24,070 nucleotides of DNA, from positions 1 through 24,070 of the forward strand of contig NZ_JBDKXB010000037.1 of the NCBI RefSeq assembly GCF_041197575.1, written 5' to 3'. This document shows, piece by piece, positions 1 through 8,312 of this stretch (position 1 is its first letter; each line of letters begins with the position of its first letter). This DNA comes from Thioalkalicoccus limnaeus (lineage in GTDB: Bacteria; Pseudomonadota; Gammaproteobacteria; Chromatiales; Chromatiaceae). Below the pieces are notes generated by a model that did no database searches, had not been told where the DNA came from, and saw only the letters and a program-made list of their open reading frames with translations. Both the position numbers and the translations under genes were made by a program.

Positions 1-272
1 CGCCGCCGACGATCGCCGAGCTCGGCCGCCGGGTCGGGCTCAACGAGTGCTACCTGAAGGCCGGCTTTCGCGAGCACTTCGGCGGCACGATCGGCGCCTA
101 CGCTCGCGAGCGCCGTCTCGAACGCGCCCGCGACCTCATCGAACGGGAGGGCCACGGCGTACAGGAGGCGGCCCTGGCCGTCGGCTTCTCGAATCTCGGC
201 TGGTTCTCGGCGACCTTTCGGGCACATTTTGGCTGCCTTCCATCACACCTTGCCCGCGGCGGCGGGCGCTGA
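1..272 (+). CDS. AraC-family transcriptional regulator, C-terminal part (partial at window start)
   Basis: An open frame enters from the left edge (codons in phase with position 3) and stops with TGA at 270-272, giving 89 residues. The translation has the AraC double helix-turn-helix layout: a first HTH around IAELGRRVGLNECYLKAGF, the typical linker YARERRLERARDLI, and a second HTH around VQEAALAVGFSNLGWFSATFRAHFG, followed by a short tail. The LNECYLKAGFREHFG wording is typical of PchR/YbtA-type regulators, which activate siderophore uptake genes when the siderophore is bound. The downstream receptor and ABC pair fit that role. The N-terminal sensing domain lies outside the window, so the ligand cannot be judged. 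Family assignment is firm; the PchR-like role is inferred. Confidence 0.9.
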   Translation, partial: PPTIAELGRRVGLNECYLKAGFREHFGGTIGAYARERRLERARDLIEREGHGVQEAALAVGFSNLGWFSATFRAHFGCLPSHLARGGGR

Positions 273-368
273 CCGCCGACCAGGATACGCTCAGGCCACT
301 CGGCTCATCGTCGGATTCTCCCGATCCGATCAGCACTCCTCCCGCTTCGAACAGCATCGCCGGCAAGA

Positions 369-386
369 AATGCGAATAATGCGCAT
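369..386. promoter_or_regulatory. Possible regulator half-sites upstream of the methyltransferase gene
   Basis: Between the AraC-type gene and the methyltransferase gene the hexamer AATGCG occurs at 369-374 and again at 378-383, a 9-bp step, and the second copy sits in the palindrome ATGCGCAT at 379-386. The spacing is close to one helical turn, as for direct-repeat operators of AraC-family proteins. No convincing -35/-10 pair was found next to it. It could be chance; the position between regulator and target is the main support. Confidence 0.2.
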
Positions 387-455
387 CGGCATCTTTTGCC
401 CGATCGGTTTCGCCGGTCGGGCCCAACGATCAACGGGTGGATGACGAGAGCGGCG

Positions 456-1268
456 ATGACCGAACTGACCGGTGTTCCCGAGACCATGCTTTGGACCCTG
501 CACAACCGAGCGAGCGAGGCGCTGCGCCCCGATGGCTTCATCCGTGACCGCGAGGCGGTGCGTCTCTACCAGGCCATCGCCTACGACTACGAGCGTCGCT
601 TCGGCCGGCCGGATGGCTCGCATGCGACCCGCTCGGCGGTGTTCGACGAGGTCGTCGCGACGTGGATGGCGAATCACCCCGTCGGCACCGTCGTCGAGCT
701 CGGTTGCGGGCTGGAGACCCAGTTCCAGCGCATCGACAACGGACGGGTGCGCTGGTTGTGCGTCGACGTCCCAGAAGCCATCGCCGTGCGCGAGCGTTTC
801 CTCGCGTCGAGCGAGCGCTGCCGCTTCATCGCCAGGAGCGCGCTAGACCTCGCGTGGATGGACGAGGTCGAGACGCCCGAGGCGGTCTTCGTCACGGCCC
901 AGGGGCTCCTGATGTACTTCGACGAGGCCGATGTTCAGCGGCTCCTGACCGCCGTCATCGAGCGGTTCCCAGGTGTCGAGATGATGTTCGACGTGATCCC
1001 GCGCTGGTTCTCCCGCCAATCCGTGGCGGGGCTGTGGAAGACCAGACATTACCGCGTGCCGCCGATGCCCTGGGGGGTGGGCCGCAACGAGATCGACCCT
1101 CTCCTCCGTGGCTGGTGCCCGTCGATCCGGCGGATCCGCTATCTGCCGTATCGGCGCTTTCGCGGCCTGCCGTGGTCCGTGGTCTTTTCGCTGCTGGCCG
1201 GGACACCGGGCCTGCGCAATCACGCACCGGGGATGGTGCATGTCGTGACCGGTGCCGAACGAGACTGA
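456..1268 (+). CDS. Class I SAM-dependent methyltransferase, leucine carboxyl methyltransferase (LCMT/PPM1)-like family
   Basis: A 270-residue protein from the ATG at 456, which has a GAGAG element about 6 nt upstream. An in-frame ATG at 441 (275 aa) and a TTG at 396 are alternatives. The start MTELTGVPETMLWTLHNRA is typical of the LCMT-like group often annotated as O-methyltransferases of secondary metabolism. The SAM-binding motif I reads VVELGCGLETQF; an acidic residue follows in LCVDVPEAIAVR, and a later conserved block is VTAQGLLMYFDEADV. Genes of this family recur in siderophore clusters, but the substrate is unknown. It lies between the AraC-type regulator and the TonB receptor on the same strand, so it is probably part of the same iron-responsive unit. 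The family is clear; the role is inferred from context. Confidence 0.85.
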   Translation: MTELTGVPETMLWTLHNRASEALRPDGFIRDREAVRLYQAIAYDYERRFGRPDGSHATRSAVFDEVVATWMANHPVGTVVELGCGLETQFQRIDNGRVRWLCVDVPEAIAVRERFLASSERCRFIARSALDLAWMDEVETPEAVFVTAQGLLMYFDEADVQRLLTAVIERFPGVEMMFDVIPRWFSRQSVAGLWKTRHYRVPPMPWGVGRNEIDPLLRGWCPSIRRIRYLPYRRFRGLPWSVVFSLLAGTPGLRNHAPGMVHVVTGAERD

Positions 1269-1327
1269 CCGAGGGCAGCGCCGAACGATTCAGTGCCTCC
1301 CGTGCGGGGCAGGAGCCTTGCCATGTT

Positions 1328-1517
1328 CCGTCGCGATCAGCGACGGAGCGCGAAGGAATCGGAAGCCGCGTTGGCGATTTCCGTGCCGGTCTTTGGCCAG
1401 GACGGCCAATGGATCAGCGTCTTCCGCGGTCGCCGTGCTGGCAGGTCGCCCATCCCGGTAGCCCGAACAATGACCAGTCCCGCCCTGTCCTCCGGGGATT
1501 CCGACCGGAGGGATGGG
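1328..1517 (+). promoter_or_regulatory. Structured leader upstream of the TonB-dependent receptor (several perfect hairpins)
   Basis: The 279-nt gap between the methyltransferase and receptor genes holds several perfect inverted repeats. CCGTCGC/GCGACGG (1328-1334/1340-1346) and TTGGCC/GGCCAA (1393-1398/1404-1409) each close a 5-nt loop. CCTCCGG/CCGGAGG (1489-1495/1505-1511) lies largely within an 8-bp outer pair CCCATCCC/GGGATGGG (1449-1456/1510-1517). The last two share two bases, so they compete at the junction. No cobalamin-riboswitch B12 box and no stem followed by a T-run were found. It may be a regulatory 5' leader or just a GC-rich spacer. The repeats are seen; the function is inference. 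Confidence 0.35.
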
Positions 1518-1547
1518 TTCTCGATGAAAGATTTTTGAAGGTAGGGT

Positions 1548-3680
1548 ATGCACCGATCGAATGAGACGAAGCTCACGATGGCCCTGGTCCTGGCCGGGCT
1601 GTTCGGCTGGCCTTGGCCTGTGTCTTGGGCCACCGAAGCGTCGAACGCTGCGATCCTGAACAAGGTCGATGCGATGGAAATGCCCATCCTGACGGTCACG
1701 GCGCGGATCGGCGAGGAGTCGCTCGCCGAGGTCCCATTCAGTGTCAGCGTGGTGGGTGGCCATGAGCTGGAAACCCGTCGGCTGACCAGCTTCGAACAGG
1801 TTCTTCGGCAGTCGCCAGGCGTCGACGTGAGTTCGTGGGGTGGCGCGAACGACGCCAATATCCGCATCCGCGGCGTCGGTTCGATGTGGCAGGTCAGTGC
1901 CGATGACAATTCGGTGGTGCTCAATCTGGATGGTGTCCCGGTGTCGGGCCGCCATGCGGCACTCGGTGCCTTCGATGTCGAGCGGGTCGAAGTCCTCAAG
2001 GGTCCGCAGGGCACCCTGTTCGGTCGCAACAGTCTGGCCGGGGCGATCAACGTCACGTCGCGTCGGCCAACCCGGGAGCTGGAAGGACATGTCCGCCTCG
2101 AGGGCGGCCAGGAAGGCCAGCAGCTCCAAGAGGCGGCGATCGGCGGCCCCCTGTCCGGGACCTTGATGGCCCGCCTGGCGGTCCAGAATGCCGGTTCCGA
2201 CAACCCGATCGAGAACCTGGGCACCGGCAAACCCCTGACCTACCAGCGCGATCAAGCGGCGCGCGCGAGTCTGCTTTGGGAGCCGAACGCGCGCACATCG
2301 GCCCTGTTGATCGGCGAGTATCAGCGGCTCGGCGGCTATGTCGGGTCGATGATTCTGCGACCTTACGCGGACCCACCGGCCGTCGACCTGTCCCCCGATC
2401 TGATCGACGGCAATGAAAAGACATTTCAACGCTACTCGCTGGAGCTCAATCATGACCTCGCCGGTAGCCGCGTCACGTCGCTGACCTCCTTGGCCTCGAC
2501 CGACTTGGCCATCAACAAGGCCTATGATGCGATCGTCATGGAGGCGCTCTACGGCCTGCCGATGGCGTATCCGGCGGCCGACGAAGGCGATGAAAGGGTC
2601 TTCAATCAGGACCTGCGCTGGGCGTCGTTGCCCGGCGCTCGGATCTTCTGGGTCCTCGGTCTCAACATCTTGCGCTCGGAACGGGATTTCGATTCGCGGG
2701 ATTTCGTGACCGGCGCGACCGCCGATCGGCGCTTCGAGACCGACAGCGAAGCCCTCTACGGGGAGATCACCTACCCGCTGACGGAGGCCTGGAAGGTCAC
2801 CGGCGGTTGGCGTCATTCCTGGGAAGACAAGACCTATGATGCCCGTTATGCGAATAGGAACATGGCCGGCGTCACGGACGACCGTCGCCGCTCGACCGAC
2901 CGATACGACACCGGCCGCGTCGCCCTATCGTACGCCTGGACGCCGGGCACGAACCTCTACGCTGTTGCCTCCCGCGGGTACAAGTCTGGCGGCTTCAACG
3001 ACTATGCCACCCAACCGGCGGACAGCGAACCCTATGACCCCGCCGTCTCCGATGCCTTCGAGCTCGGTTTCAAGTCCCGCTCCGCCGATGGCCGTCTGAC
3101 GCTGAGCGGCGCGGCCTTCTATAACCAGGTCAAGGACGACCATCTGCTCGGCTACGACTATCAGACGATGGCCACTCAGGCGCTCAATGCCGATACCAGA
3201 AGCCACGGTGCCGAGTTGGAAGGCGAATGGCGGGTTGGCCGCGGTCTGACGCTGTCCGGGGGCTTCAGCTACGTCGACGCGACCATCACGAGCGACGTCG
3301 CCGACGTGCAAGGCGGTCCGGTCGCGTCCGGCAACCGGGTACCGGATGTCCCGTACTGGAGCAGCCTGATCACGGTCTCCTATCAGCGGGCCTTGGGGGA
3401 TCTGGCGGGACTCCCGGCGCCGGTGCTCAATGCCGATCTGAGCTACCGCTACATGGGCACTCGCCCAGCCGATCCACAGAACCATTTCGACCTGGATGCC
3501 TACCACAAGCTCGATCTGCGCCTCGGCGTGTTGTTGGGCGCGGCCGAGGTCTACCTGTGGGCCGATAATCTGCTCGACGAAGCCCACGACCTCTACGGCT
3601 ATTGGTTCACGCCGACGGTTCAAGTCGGGGCACCGAGCCGCGGCCGGACCTTCGGCGTCGGCGCCAGCTACCTCTTCTGA
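1548..3680 (+). CDS. TonB-dependent outer-membrane siderophore receptor, FyuA-like
   Basis: A 710-residue protein starting at ATG 1548 behind an AAGGTAGGG element. Residues 9-28 form a hydrophobic signal segment ending VSWA, the likely signal-peptidase site. A TonB-box-like PILTVTAR follows at about residues 46-53. The plug domain covers roughly 55-170 with NIRIRGVG, LNLDGVPVSGR and VEVLKGPQGTLFGRNSLAGAINV, all standard plug motifs. The rest is a 22-strand-type barrel, with RGYKSGGFN and the C-terminal DNLLDEAHDLYGY...GRTFGVGASYLF ending in the terminal Phe needed for BAM assembly. By memory, motif order and C-terminus resemble FyuA (yersiniabactin/pesticin receptor, 673 aa). It would import a ferric siderophore across the outer membrane using TonB-ExbBD energy. 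The exact ligand is unknown. Confidence 0.92.
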   Translation: MHRSNETKLTMALVLAGLFGWPWPVSWATEASNAAILNKVDAMEMPILTVTARIGEESLAEVPFSVSVVGGHELETRRLTSFEQVLRQSPGVDVSSWGGANDANIRIRGVGSMWQVSADDNSVVLNLDGVPVSGRHAALGAFDVERVEVLKGPQGTLFGRNSLAGAINVTSRRPTRELEGHVRLEGGQEGQQLQEAAIGGPLSGTLMARLAVQNAGSDNPIENLGTGKPLTYQRDQAARASLLWEPNARTSALLIGEYQRLGGYVGSMILRPYADPPAVDLSPDLIDGNEKTFQRYSLELNHDLAGSRVTSLTSLASTDLAINKAYDAIVMEALYGLPMAYPAADEGDERVFNQDLRWASLPGARIFWVLGLNILRSERDFDSRDFVTGATADRRFETDSEALYGEITYPLTEAWKVTGGWRHSWEDKTYDARYANRNMAGVTDDRRRSTDRYDTGRVALSYAWTPGTNLYAVASRGYKSGGFNDYATQPADSEPYDPAVSDAFELGFKSRSADGRLTLSGAAFYNQVKDDHLLGYDYQTMATQALNADTRSHGAELEGEWRVGRGLTLSGGFSYVDATITSDVADVQGGPVASGNRVPDVPYWSSLITVSYQRALGDLAGLPAPVLNADLSYRYMGTRPADPQNHFDLDAYHKLDLRLGVLLGAAEVYLWADNLLDEAHDLYGYWFTPTVQVGAPSRGRTFGVGASYLF

Positions 3681-3726
3681 TCGATGCGCAGCGACAGCGT
3701 TTACCGCCGCCACCTCGGGGGGCGCC

Positions 3727-5574
3727 ATGTCCGTTGACACCTCAACCGGCGACACATCAGGGTCGAGCCCTTGGGCCGTCATGCGCCCGGTCCAGGGCCA
3801 AATCCGCTTCGCGATGGGGCTTGCCGGGCTCGGCACCATCTTGGGTCTGGCCGCGCTCGGTTGTCTCGCCTGGGTCATCGAGCGGCTGATCGCCGCCCCG
3901 GGTGAGTGGCCCTGGCTGGCGATGGCCGGGGTGCTCGTCGGCACGGTGGGGGCCTATCTGCTGCGCATCCACGCGTTCGACCAGTCGCACTATGCCGCCT
4001 TCCGTCTCGAACAGGTGCTGCGCGGCCGGCTCGCCGACCATCTGGCGCGGCTGTCGCTCGGCGAGGTTCAGCGCCTCGGCGCCGGGAGCCTGGCCAAGGT
4101 CATTCAGGACGACGTCAAGGAGTTGCACGTTTTTGTTGCCGACAGCACACCGCTCTACGCGCGCACCTATGTCGGACCGGCGGTGACGCTGGTCGCCCTG
4201 CTGTGGCTCGACTGGCGCTTGGCGCTGGCGGCCGTTGCGGTCCTGCTGCTCGGCTTCGCGGCCATGACCTTGGCGATGCGCGACCGCGCCGAACTGACCC
4301 GCCGCTACCACGCGGCGCGCGAGCGGGTCAGCAGCGCCGTCGTCGAGTTCGTGCAAGCGATGCCGGTGGTGCGGACCTTCGATTCGGGCACCACGACCTT
4401 CGGGCGCTTCCAGCAGGCCCTCGCCGATTACCTGGGTTTCCTGACCCGCTGGTATCGCGAGGCGAGCCTGTCCGGGCGCCTCGGCATGGCGCTGCTCAAT
4501 CCGATGCCGACGCTCGCCGTCTTGCTGTGGCTCGGCGTTTGGCTGACCTGGCACGACGCGCTGACCTTCTCGACCTGGCTCGCGGTGTTGCTGATCGGCA
4601 CCGGCATGGCCGAGGCCATGATGCCGCTGATGAGCCTCTATCATCTGGTCGACAAGGCCAAGCTCAGCATCGCGCGCATCGACGAAGTCCTGGGCCTGCC
4701 GGTGCTGCCGCAGGTCGCGCCGGAGCGCGCCCGTCGGCCGGCCGATGCGAGCGTCGTCTTCGAGGGGGTCAGTTTCCGCTATGGTTCGGATAGGGATGGG
4801 GGCGGGGAGGGCGGCGAGGCGATCACCGATCTCAGTTTCACCGCCGCGCCGGGCAGCGTGATGGCCCTCGTTGGTTCGTCCGGAGCCGGCAAGACGACGG
4901 TCGCGCGGCTGATCCCGCGGTTCTGGGACGTCACGGCCGGGCGGGTCCTCATCGGCGGCGTCGACGTGCGCGAGATGCGCGCCGAGGACCTGATGGGCCA
5001 GGTCTCGTTCGTGTTCCAGGATACCTTCCTGTTCGCCGACTCGATCGCCGAGAACATCCGCCTCGGCGTGCCGGAGGCGGGCCGCGAGGCCGTCGAGGCG
5101 GCCGCCCGGGCCGCGCAGGCGCACGACTTCATCACGGCATTGCCGCAGGGCTACGACACCCGGGCCGGCGAGCGCGGCATCTTCCTCTCCGGCGGCCAGC
5201 GCCAGCGCATCACGATCGCCCGCGCGATCCTCCAGGACCGCCCGATCCTGGTGCTTGACGAGGCCACGGCCTTCGCCGACCCGGAGAACGAACTGGCCCT
5301 AGTCACGGCCCTGTCGCGGCTGATGCGCGGCCGAACCGTGATCCTGGTAGCCCATCGGCTCGCGACGATCCGCGACGCCGACCAGATCCTGGTGCTCGAG
5401 CGTGGCCGCCTGGTCGAGCAGGGCCATCACGACGCGTTGCTCGCCCGCGATGGCCGTTATGCCGCGCTCTGGCGCAGCTACGAGGGGGCCCAGCATTGGG
5501 CGCTGCAGCGCGATGCGACGCCGACCAGGGTGACGGCCGACGTGCCGCCGCGGTGCGAGGAAGCGACGCCATGA
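3727..5574 (+). CDS. ABC transporter half-molecule (permease fused to ATPase), YbtP/IrtA-type siderophore transport
   Basis: A 615-residue fused membrane/ATPase protein. The ATG at 3727 is chosen because GGGGGGC lies just upstream and the frame before it reads through the receptor gene. Residues about 25-330 carry the hydrophobic helices of a type IV (exporter-fold) membrane domain. The nucleotide-binding domain has Walker A GSSGAGKT (383-390), signature LSGGQ (487-491), Walker B ILVLDE (507-512) and a switch His in VAHRLAT. The D-loop region reads ATAFADPENE, a wording I associate with siderophore-importing YbtP/YbtQ, IrtB and PchH/PchI proteins. It starts 46 nt after the receptor stop and overlaps the next gene by ATGA, so the two half-transporters very likely form a heterodimer that moves ferric siderophore across the inner membrane. 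Export cannot be excluded from sequence. Confidence 0.9.
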   Translation: MSVDTSTGDTSGSSPWAVMRPVQGQIRFAMGLAGLGTILGLAALGCLAWVIERLIAAPGEWPWLAMAGVLVGTVGAYLLRIHAFDQSHYAAFRLEQVLRGRLADHLARLSLGEVQRLGAGSLAKVIQDDVKELHVFVADSTPLYARTYVGPAVTLVALLWLDWRLALAAVAVLLLGFAAMTLAMRDRAELTRRYHAARERVSSAVVEFVQAMPVVRTFDSGTTTFGRFQQALADYLGFLTRWYREASLSGRLGMALLNPMPTLAVLLWLGVWLTWHDALTFSTWLAVLLIGTGMAEAMMPLMSLYHLVDKAKLSIARIDEVLGLPVLPQVAPERARRPADASVVFEGVSFRYGSDRDGGGEGGEAITDLSFTAAPGSVMALVGSSGAGKTTVARLIPRFWDVTAGRVLIGGVDVREMRAEDLMGQVSFVFQDTFLFADSIAENIRLGVPEAGREAVEAAARAAQAHDFITALPQGYDTRAGERGIFLSGGQRQRITIARAILQDRPILVLDEATAFADPENELALVTALSRLMRGRTVILVAHRLATIRDADQILVLERGRLVEQGHHDALLARDGRYAALWRSYEGAQHWALQRDATPTRVTADVPPRCEEATP

Positions 5575-7418
5575 CCAGCGATACTCTGACGAGCACGCCG
5601 GTGAGCCGGCGGCGCCTCACCCCATGGCAAGAGACCTACCGCCAGCTCCTGCGCAGCGCTGGTCCCCGGGCCCGCGAGCTGCGCGTGGCCCTGCTCGGCC
5701 TGATCGCCGCCGCCGCCCTTCAGGGCCTGGCGCTGGCCTGCCTGCTACCGCTCTTTTCGGCGCTGCTGCCGGTGCCGGACTGGCCAGCGGTGCTCGCCTG
5801 GCTCGCCGTCATGACGGCCTTGATGGGGCTCGCGACGCTCGCGCGCTGGCGCGCCCAGGGCTTCGACTTCGACGGCCACATGGCCGTTGCGACCCACGCG
5901 CTGCGCACACGCCTCGGCGAGCAGTTGCGCCGCATGCCGCTGGAGCGCTTGCAGGACAGGCGCACCGGCGAGGTCAACGCGACCCTGCTCGGCAACGTCG
6001 ATGAGAACCTCAACTATGCGATGACGGTGCTCAATCTGATCCTGACCGCAGTGGTCACGCCGTTCGTCGCGGCGCTGGCGACCCTCGCCGTCGATTGGCG
6101 CATGGGGCTGATCCTGCTTCTGATCTTCCCGGCGATCATTCCGCTCTATCGCTGGCGGCGGCCGGTCTTCGCGGGCACGATGCGCGGTCTGGCCGTGGCG
6201 CATCAGCGCACCAGTGGCGACATCCTCGAATACACCCAGGGTCTGCCGGTGCTGCGCGCGGCGCGCTGCGCCGGCGAGCGGGCCGAGCGCTTGCAGGCGA
6301 GCTTCGCCCACCTGCGCGAGGTCCAGACGCGCGCCCAGCGCACCGGCAGTCGGCCGAAGGTCATCATCGCGAGCGTCGTCGAGCTCGGCCTGCTGCTGAT
6401 CGTCGCCGTCGGCGTCACCTGGGTCATCGCTGGCACCCTCGACGTCGCGGTGCTCGCGGCGCTCCTGGTCATGATCGTGCGCTTTGCCGAGCCGCTGGCC
6501 AATTTCGTCAACTACACGGCCATCCTCGAGCTGATCGAAACGGCCCTCGAGCGCATCGAGGCCCTGCTCGCGATCGAGCCACTGCCGCAGCAGACGCCGC
6601 CGGCGGTACCGGCGCGCTTCGATATCCGTTTCGCCGGTGTGACCTTCCAGTATGCGGGGACCGAGCGCCCGGTGCTCCGCGAACTCGATGCCGAGTTGCC
6701 GGCGCGGCGGATGACGGCGCTGGTCGGTCCGTCGGGATCGGGCAAGACGACCCTGACCCGTCTCCTGATGCGCCACGCCGACCCGCAGCGCGGCGCGGTC
6801 ACCATCGGTGGCATCGATGTGCGGGCCATCCCGCCCGAGACCCTCAATGGCCTGATCTCGGTCGTCTTTCAAGACGTCTACCTATTCGACGATACGGTGC
6901 TGGCCAACATCCGCATGGCCCGCCCCGAGGCCAGCGACGCCGAGGTCGAGGCCGCCGCCCACGCAGCCCAGTGCCTGGAGTTCATCGAGCGCCTGCCGCG
7001 GCGCTGGCAGACGCGCCTCGGTGATATTGGTGGGCGGCTCTCGGGCGGCGAGCGCCAGCGCATCTCGATTGCCCGCGCCCTGCTCAAGGACGCCCCGATC
7101 GTCGTCCTCGACGAGCCGACCGCGGCGCTCGATACCGAGAGCGAGCGCGCCGTCCAGCGGGCCATCGACGCCCTCGTGCGCGACAAGACGGTCATCGTCA
7201 TCGCCCACCGGCTGTCCACGATCGCCGGCGCCGACCGCATCCTCGTCATCGAGGACGGGCGCCTCGTCGAGCAGGGCCATCACGGCGAGCTCCTCGTCGT
7301 CGGAGGCCGCTACCGCGCCATGTGGGATGCTCAGCAACGCGCGAAGGATTGGTACCTGGGGCTGGCCGGTGAGCCGGGGAACGGAAAGCAGTCGGCGCGA
7401 TCGTTCTCGGCAACGTAA
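5571..7418 (+). CDS. ABC transporter half-molecule (permease fused to ATPase), YbtQ/IrtB-type partner
   Basis: A 615-residue protein whose ATG at 5571 overlaps the stop of the preceding ABC gene (ATGA); frame positions before 5571 are only read-through of the upstream gene. Membrane helices occupy about residues 35-320. The ATPase domain has Walker A GPSGSGKT (386-393), signature LSGGE (490-494), Walker B IVVLDE (510-515), the D-loop TAALDTES and the switch His in IAHRLST. Both half-transporters therefore keep their catalytic Glu. Equal length and translational coupling argue for a 1:1 heterodimer. With the FyuA-like receptor the set matches the Yersinia ybtPQ plus fyuA uptake arrangement, minus synthesis genes. 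Its last few residues (GNGKQSARSFSAT) look unconserved. Confidence 0.9.
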   Translation: MTSDTLTSTPVSRRRLTPWQETYRQLLRSAGPRARELRVALLGLIAAAALQGLALACLLPLFSALLPVPDWPAVLAWLAVMTALMGLATLARWRAQGFDFDGHMAVATHALRTRLGEQLRRMPLERLQDRRTGEVNATLLGNVDENLNYAMTVLNLILTAVVTPFVAALATLAVDWRMGLILLLIFPAIIPLYRWRRPVFAGTMRGLAVAHQRTSGDILEYTQGLPVLRAARCAGERAERLQASFAHLREVQTRAQRTGSRPKVIIASVVELGLLLIVAVGVTWVIAGTLDVAVLAALLVMIVRFAEPLANFVNYTAILELIETALERIEALLAIEPLPQQTPPAVPARFDIRFAGVTFQYAGTERPVLRELDAELPARRMTALVGPSGSGKTTLTRLLMRHADPQRGAVTIGGIDVRAIPPETLNGLISVVFQDVYLFDDTVLANIRMARPEASDAEVEAAAHAAQCLEFIERLPRRWQTRLGDIGGRLSGGERQRISIARALLKDAPIVVLDEPTAALDTESERAVQRAIDALVRDKTVIVIAHRLSTIAGADRILVIEDGRLVEQGHHGELLVVGGRYRAMWDAQQRAKDWYLGLAGEPGNGKQSARSFSAT

Positions 7419-7548
7419 AGCGGAGAACGGACAACGGACAGGGAGTCCAAGCCAGGTCGAGGGTCTAGGCCGGGGCCGTGACCGTGCCTGCCGCAGCGGT
7501 GACAAGGAGACCGAATCCCTCGATACGAAATGAGAGCGGAGACTGGCA

Positions 7549-7689
7549 TCAAGCGTTGCTGCACACGTCAGCCGCTGCGTGCTGCATGGCAACATACAGA
7601 TCGGCAATGTAGCGACCCACGATGTCATTGCCCCATTCGCGGCGCGACCGCGTGCGAATTCGGCGCAGATCGAGCGCGGCAGACGCCAT
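7549..7689 (-). pseudogene. Truncated ParE/RelE-superfamily toxin remnant
   Basis: On the minus strand an ATG at 7689 is joined to the antitoxin stop as TAATG (one shared base) and opens a 46-residue frame ending TGA at 7551-7549. The peptide contains LDLRRIRTRSRREWGNDIVG followed by RYIADLYVAMQHAAA, which matches the N-terminal helical hairpin of ParE-like toxins. Those proteins are normally about 90-100 residues, with a C-terminal beta-sheet carrying the active surface. That half is missing and no continuation was recognised in the other two frames downstream. The toxin is thus probably inactive by truncation or frameshift. The neighbouring antitoxin supports the family call. Confidence 0.6.
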
Positions 7690-7958
7690 TACGGCGAACC
7701 TTCGGCTTCGCTGCGATCCAGCCGCGCCGTGTCGGTTTTGAAATCCCCACTGGAAACAAATGCCCGGCCCGCTGCCAGATCGCGGTAACCCGTGAGGATG
7801 GCCCCCTGCACAAGTGAGCCTTCGCGGCGCTCCATGTCACGGCGAAGCAGATCGCGCACATACTCGCTTGGGGTTTCGTAAAGCCCCCCATCACCCACCA
7901 TTCGGTCGACGAACTCCACCAAGGGTTTTGAGAGACGGGCATTGATGCGTTCGGACAT
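7689..7958 (-). CDS. ParD-family type II antitoxin (ribbon-helix-helix)
   Basis: An 89-residue protein from the ATG at 7958 (minus strand) to the TAA at 7691-7689. The N-terminus MSERINARLSKPLVEFVDRM gives a ribbon-helix-helix beta strand and helix; GGLYETPSEYVRDLLRRDMERRE is the second helix with the YxxxSEYVRDLLR-like signature of ParD/CC2985 antitoxins. The acidic C-terminal tail would wrap the toxin. It overlaps a truncated ParE-like frame by one base, as in parDE operons. Its promoter side is cut by an IS3-type remnant beginning about 7965, only 6 nt from the start codon, so native expression is doubtful. It is either an orphan antitoxin or a decaying one. Confidence 0.82.
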   Translation of the reverse strand: MSERINARLSKPLVEFVDRMVGDGGLYETPSEYVRDLLRRDMERREGSLVQGAILTGYRDLAAGRAFVSSGDFKTDTARLDRSEAEGSP

Positions 7959-7964
7959 CGCAAC

Positions 7965-8210
7965 TGAAGTGGACCCCGGATTTGAGGCAGCCCCTCGAGA
8001 TAGAGCGACGAAGCGAGAGGCGCGAAGATGAAGCGCAAGCGCTACAGCAAAGGTTTCAAGGCGCGTGTTGCGCTGGAGGCGATCAAGGGGCAGAAGACGG
8101 CCAACGAGCTGGCCTCGGAGTAGGAGATCCACGTGACGCTGATCAATATCTCGAAGAAGCGGGCCTTGGAGGGGTTGCCGGAGGTGTTTGGGCCGGGCCG
8201 GCAGCGGAAG
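7965..8210 (+). pseudogene. IS3-family transposase orfA remnant with nonsense codon
   Basis: From ATG 8028 the frame reads MKRKRYSKGFKARVALEAIK and then GQKTANELASE, matching the N-terminal HTH of IS3-family OrfA proteins. It is broken by an in-frame TAG at 8121-8123 and continues in the same frame as EIHVTLINISKKRALEGLPEVFG, also typical OrfA sequence, up to about 8200. The 5' part near 7965 starts TGAAGTGGACCCC, which looks like an IS3-type terminal inverted repeat. No OrfB (DDE domain) and no right end were found, so only the left end of the element survives. The TAG is in place of a small-residue or Asn/Asp-type codon in intact relatives. Confidence 0.7.
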
Positions 8211-8211
8211 G

Positions 8212-8285
8212 GCGGTGCGCCTGGAGTGGGTCGAGCGGTACAGCAGCGGTTCGTGGAACGAGCTCATCGATCGCTACCACTACCT
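8212..8285 (+). pseudogene. Short DUF4338/DruA-like coding scrap
   Basis: Directly after the IS3 remnant one frame reads LEWVERYSSGSWNELIDRYHYL. The ELIDRYHYL wording resembles the conserved RYHYLG block of DUF4338 proteins, a family that includes transposon-encoded proteins and DruA of the Druantia defence system. The match stops abruptly after YHYL and nothing following fits the family. At about 20 residues this is a weak call; it may be a chance resemblance. Confidence 0.3.
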
Positions 8286-8312
8286 CCGCATTCAACGAAC
8301 CGGCAATCGGTC

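Noticed and set aside
360..390. Fur box upstream of the methyltransferase.
   Set aside because: GCGAATAATGCGCAT shares only part of the GATAAT-type hexamers and gives no three-hexamer array.
1449..1517. Cobalamin riboswitch before the TonB receptor.
   Set aside because: The B12 box and the usual conserved core were not found on the plus strand.
1290..2816. A 508-codon minus-strand frame.
   Set aside because: It is antisense to the TonB receptor and its leader, with His/Asp/Arg/Gln-rich low-complexity composition typical of shadow frames.
3757..6872. Long minus-strand frames at 3757-5124 and 5745-6872.
   Set aside because: Both are antisense to the ABC transporter pair, whose Walker and signature motifs are on the plus strand.
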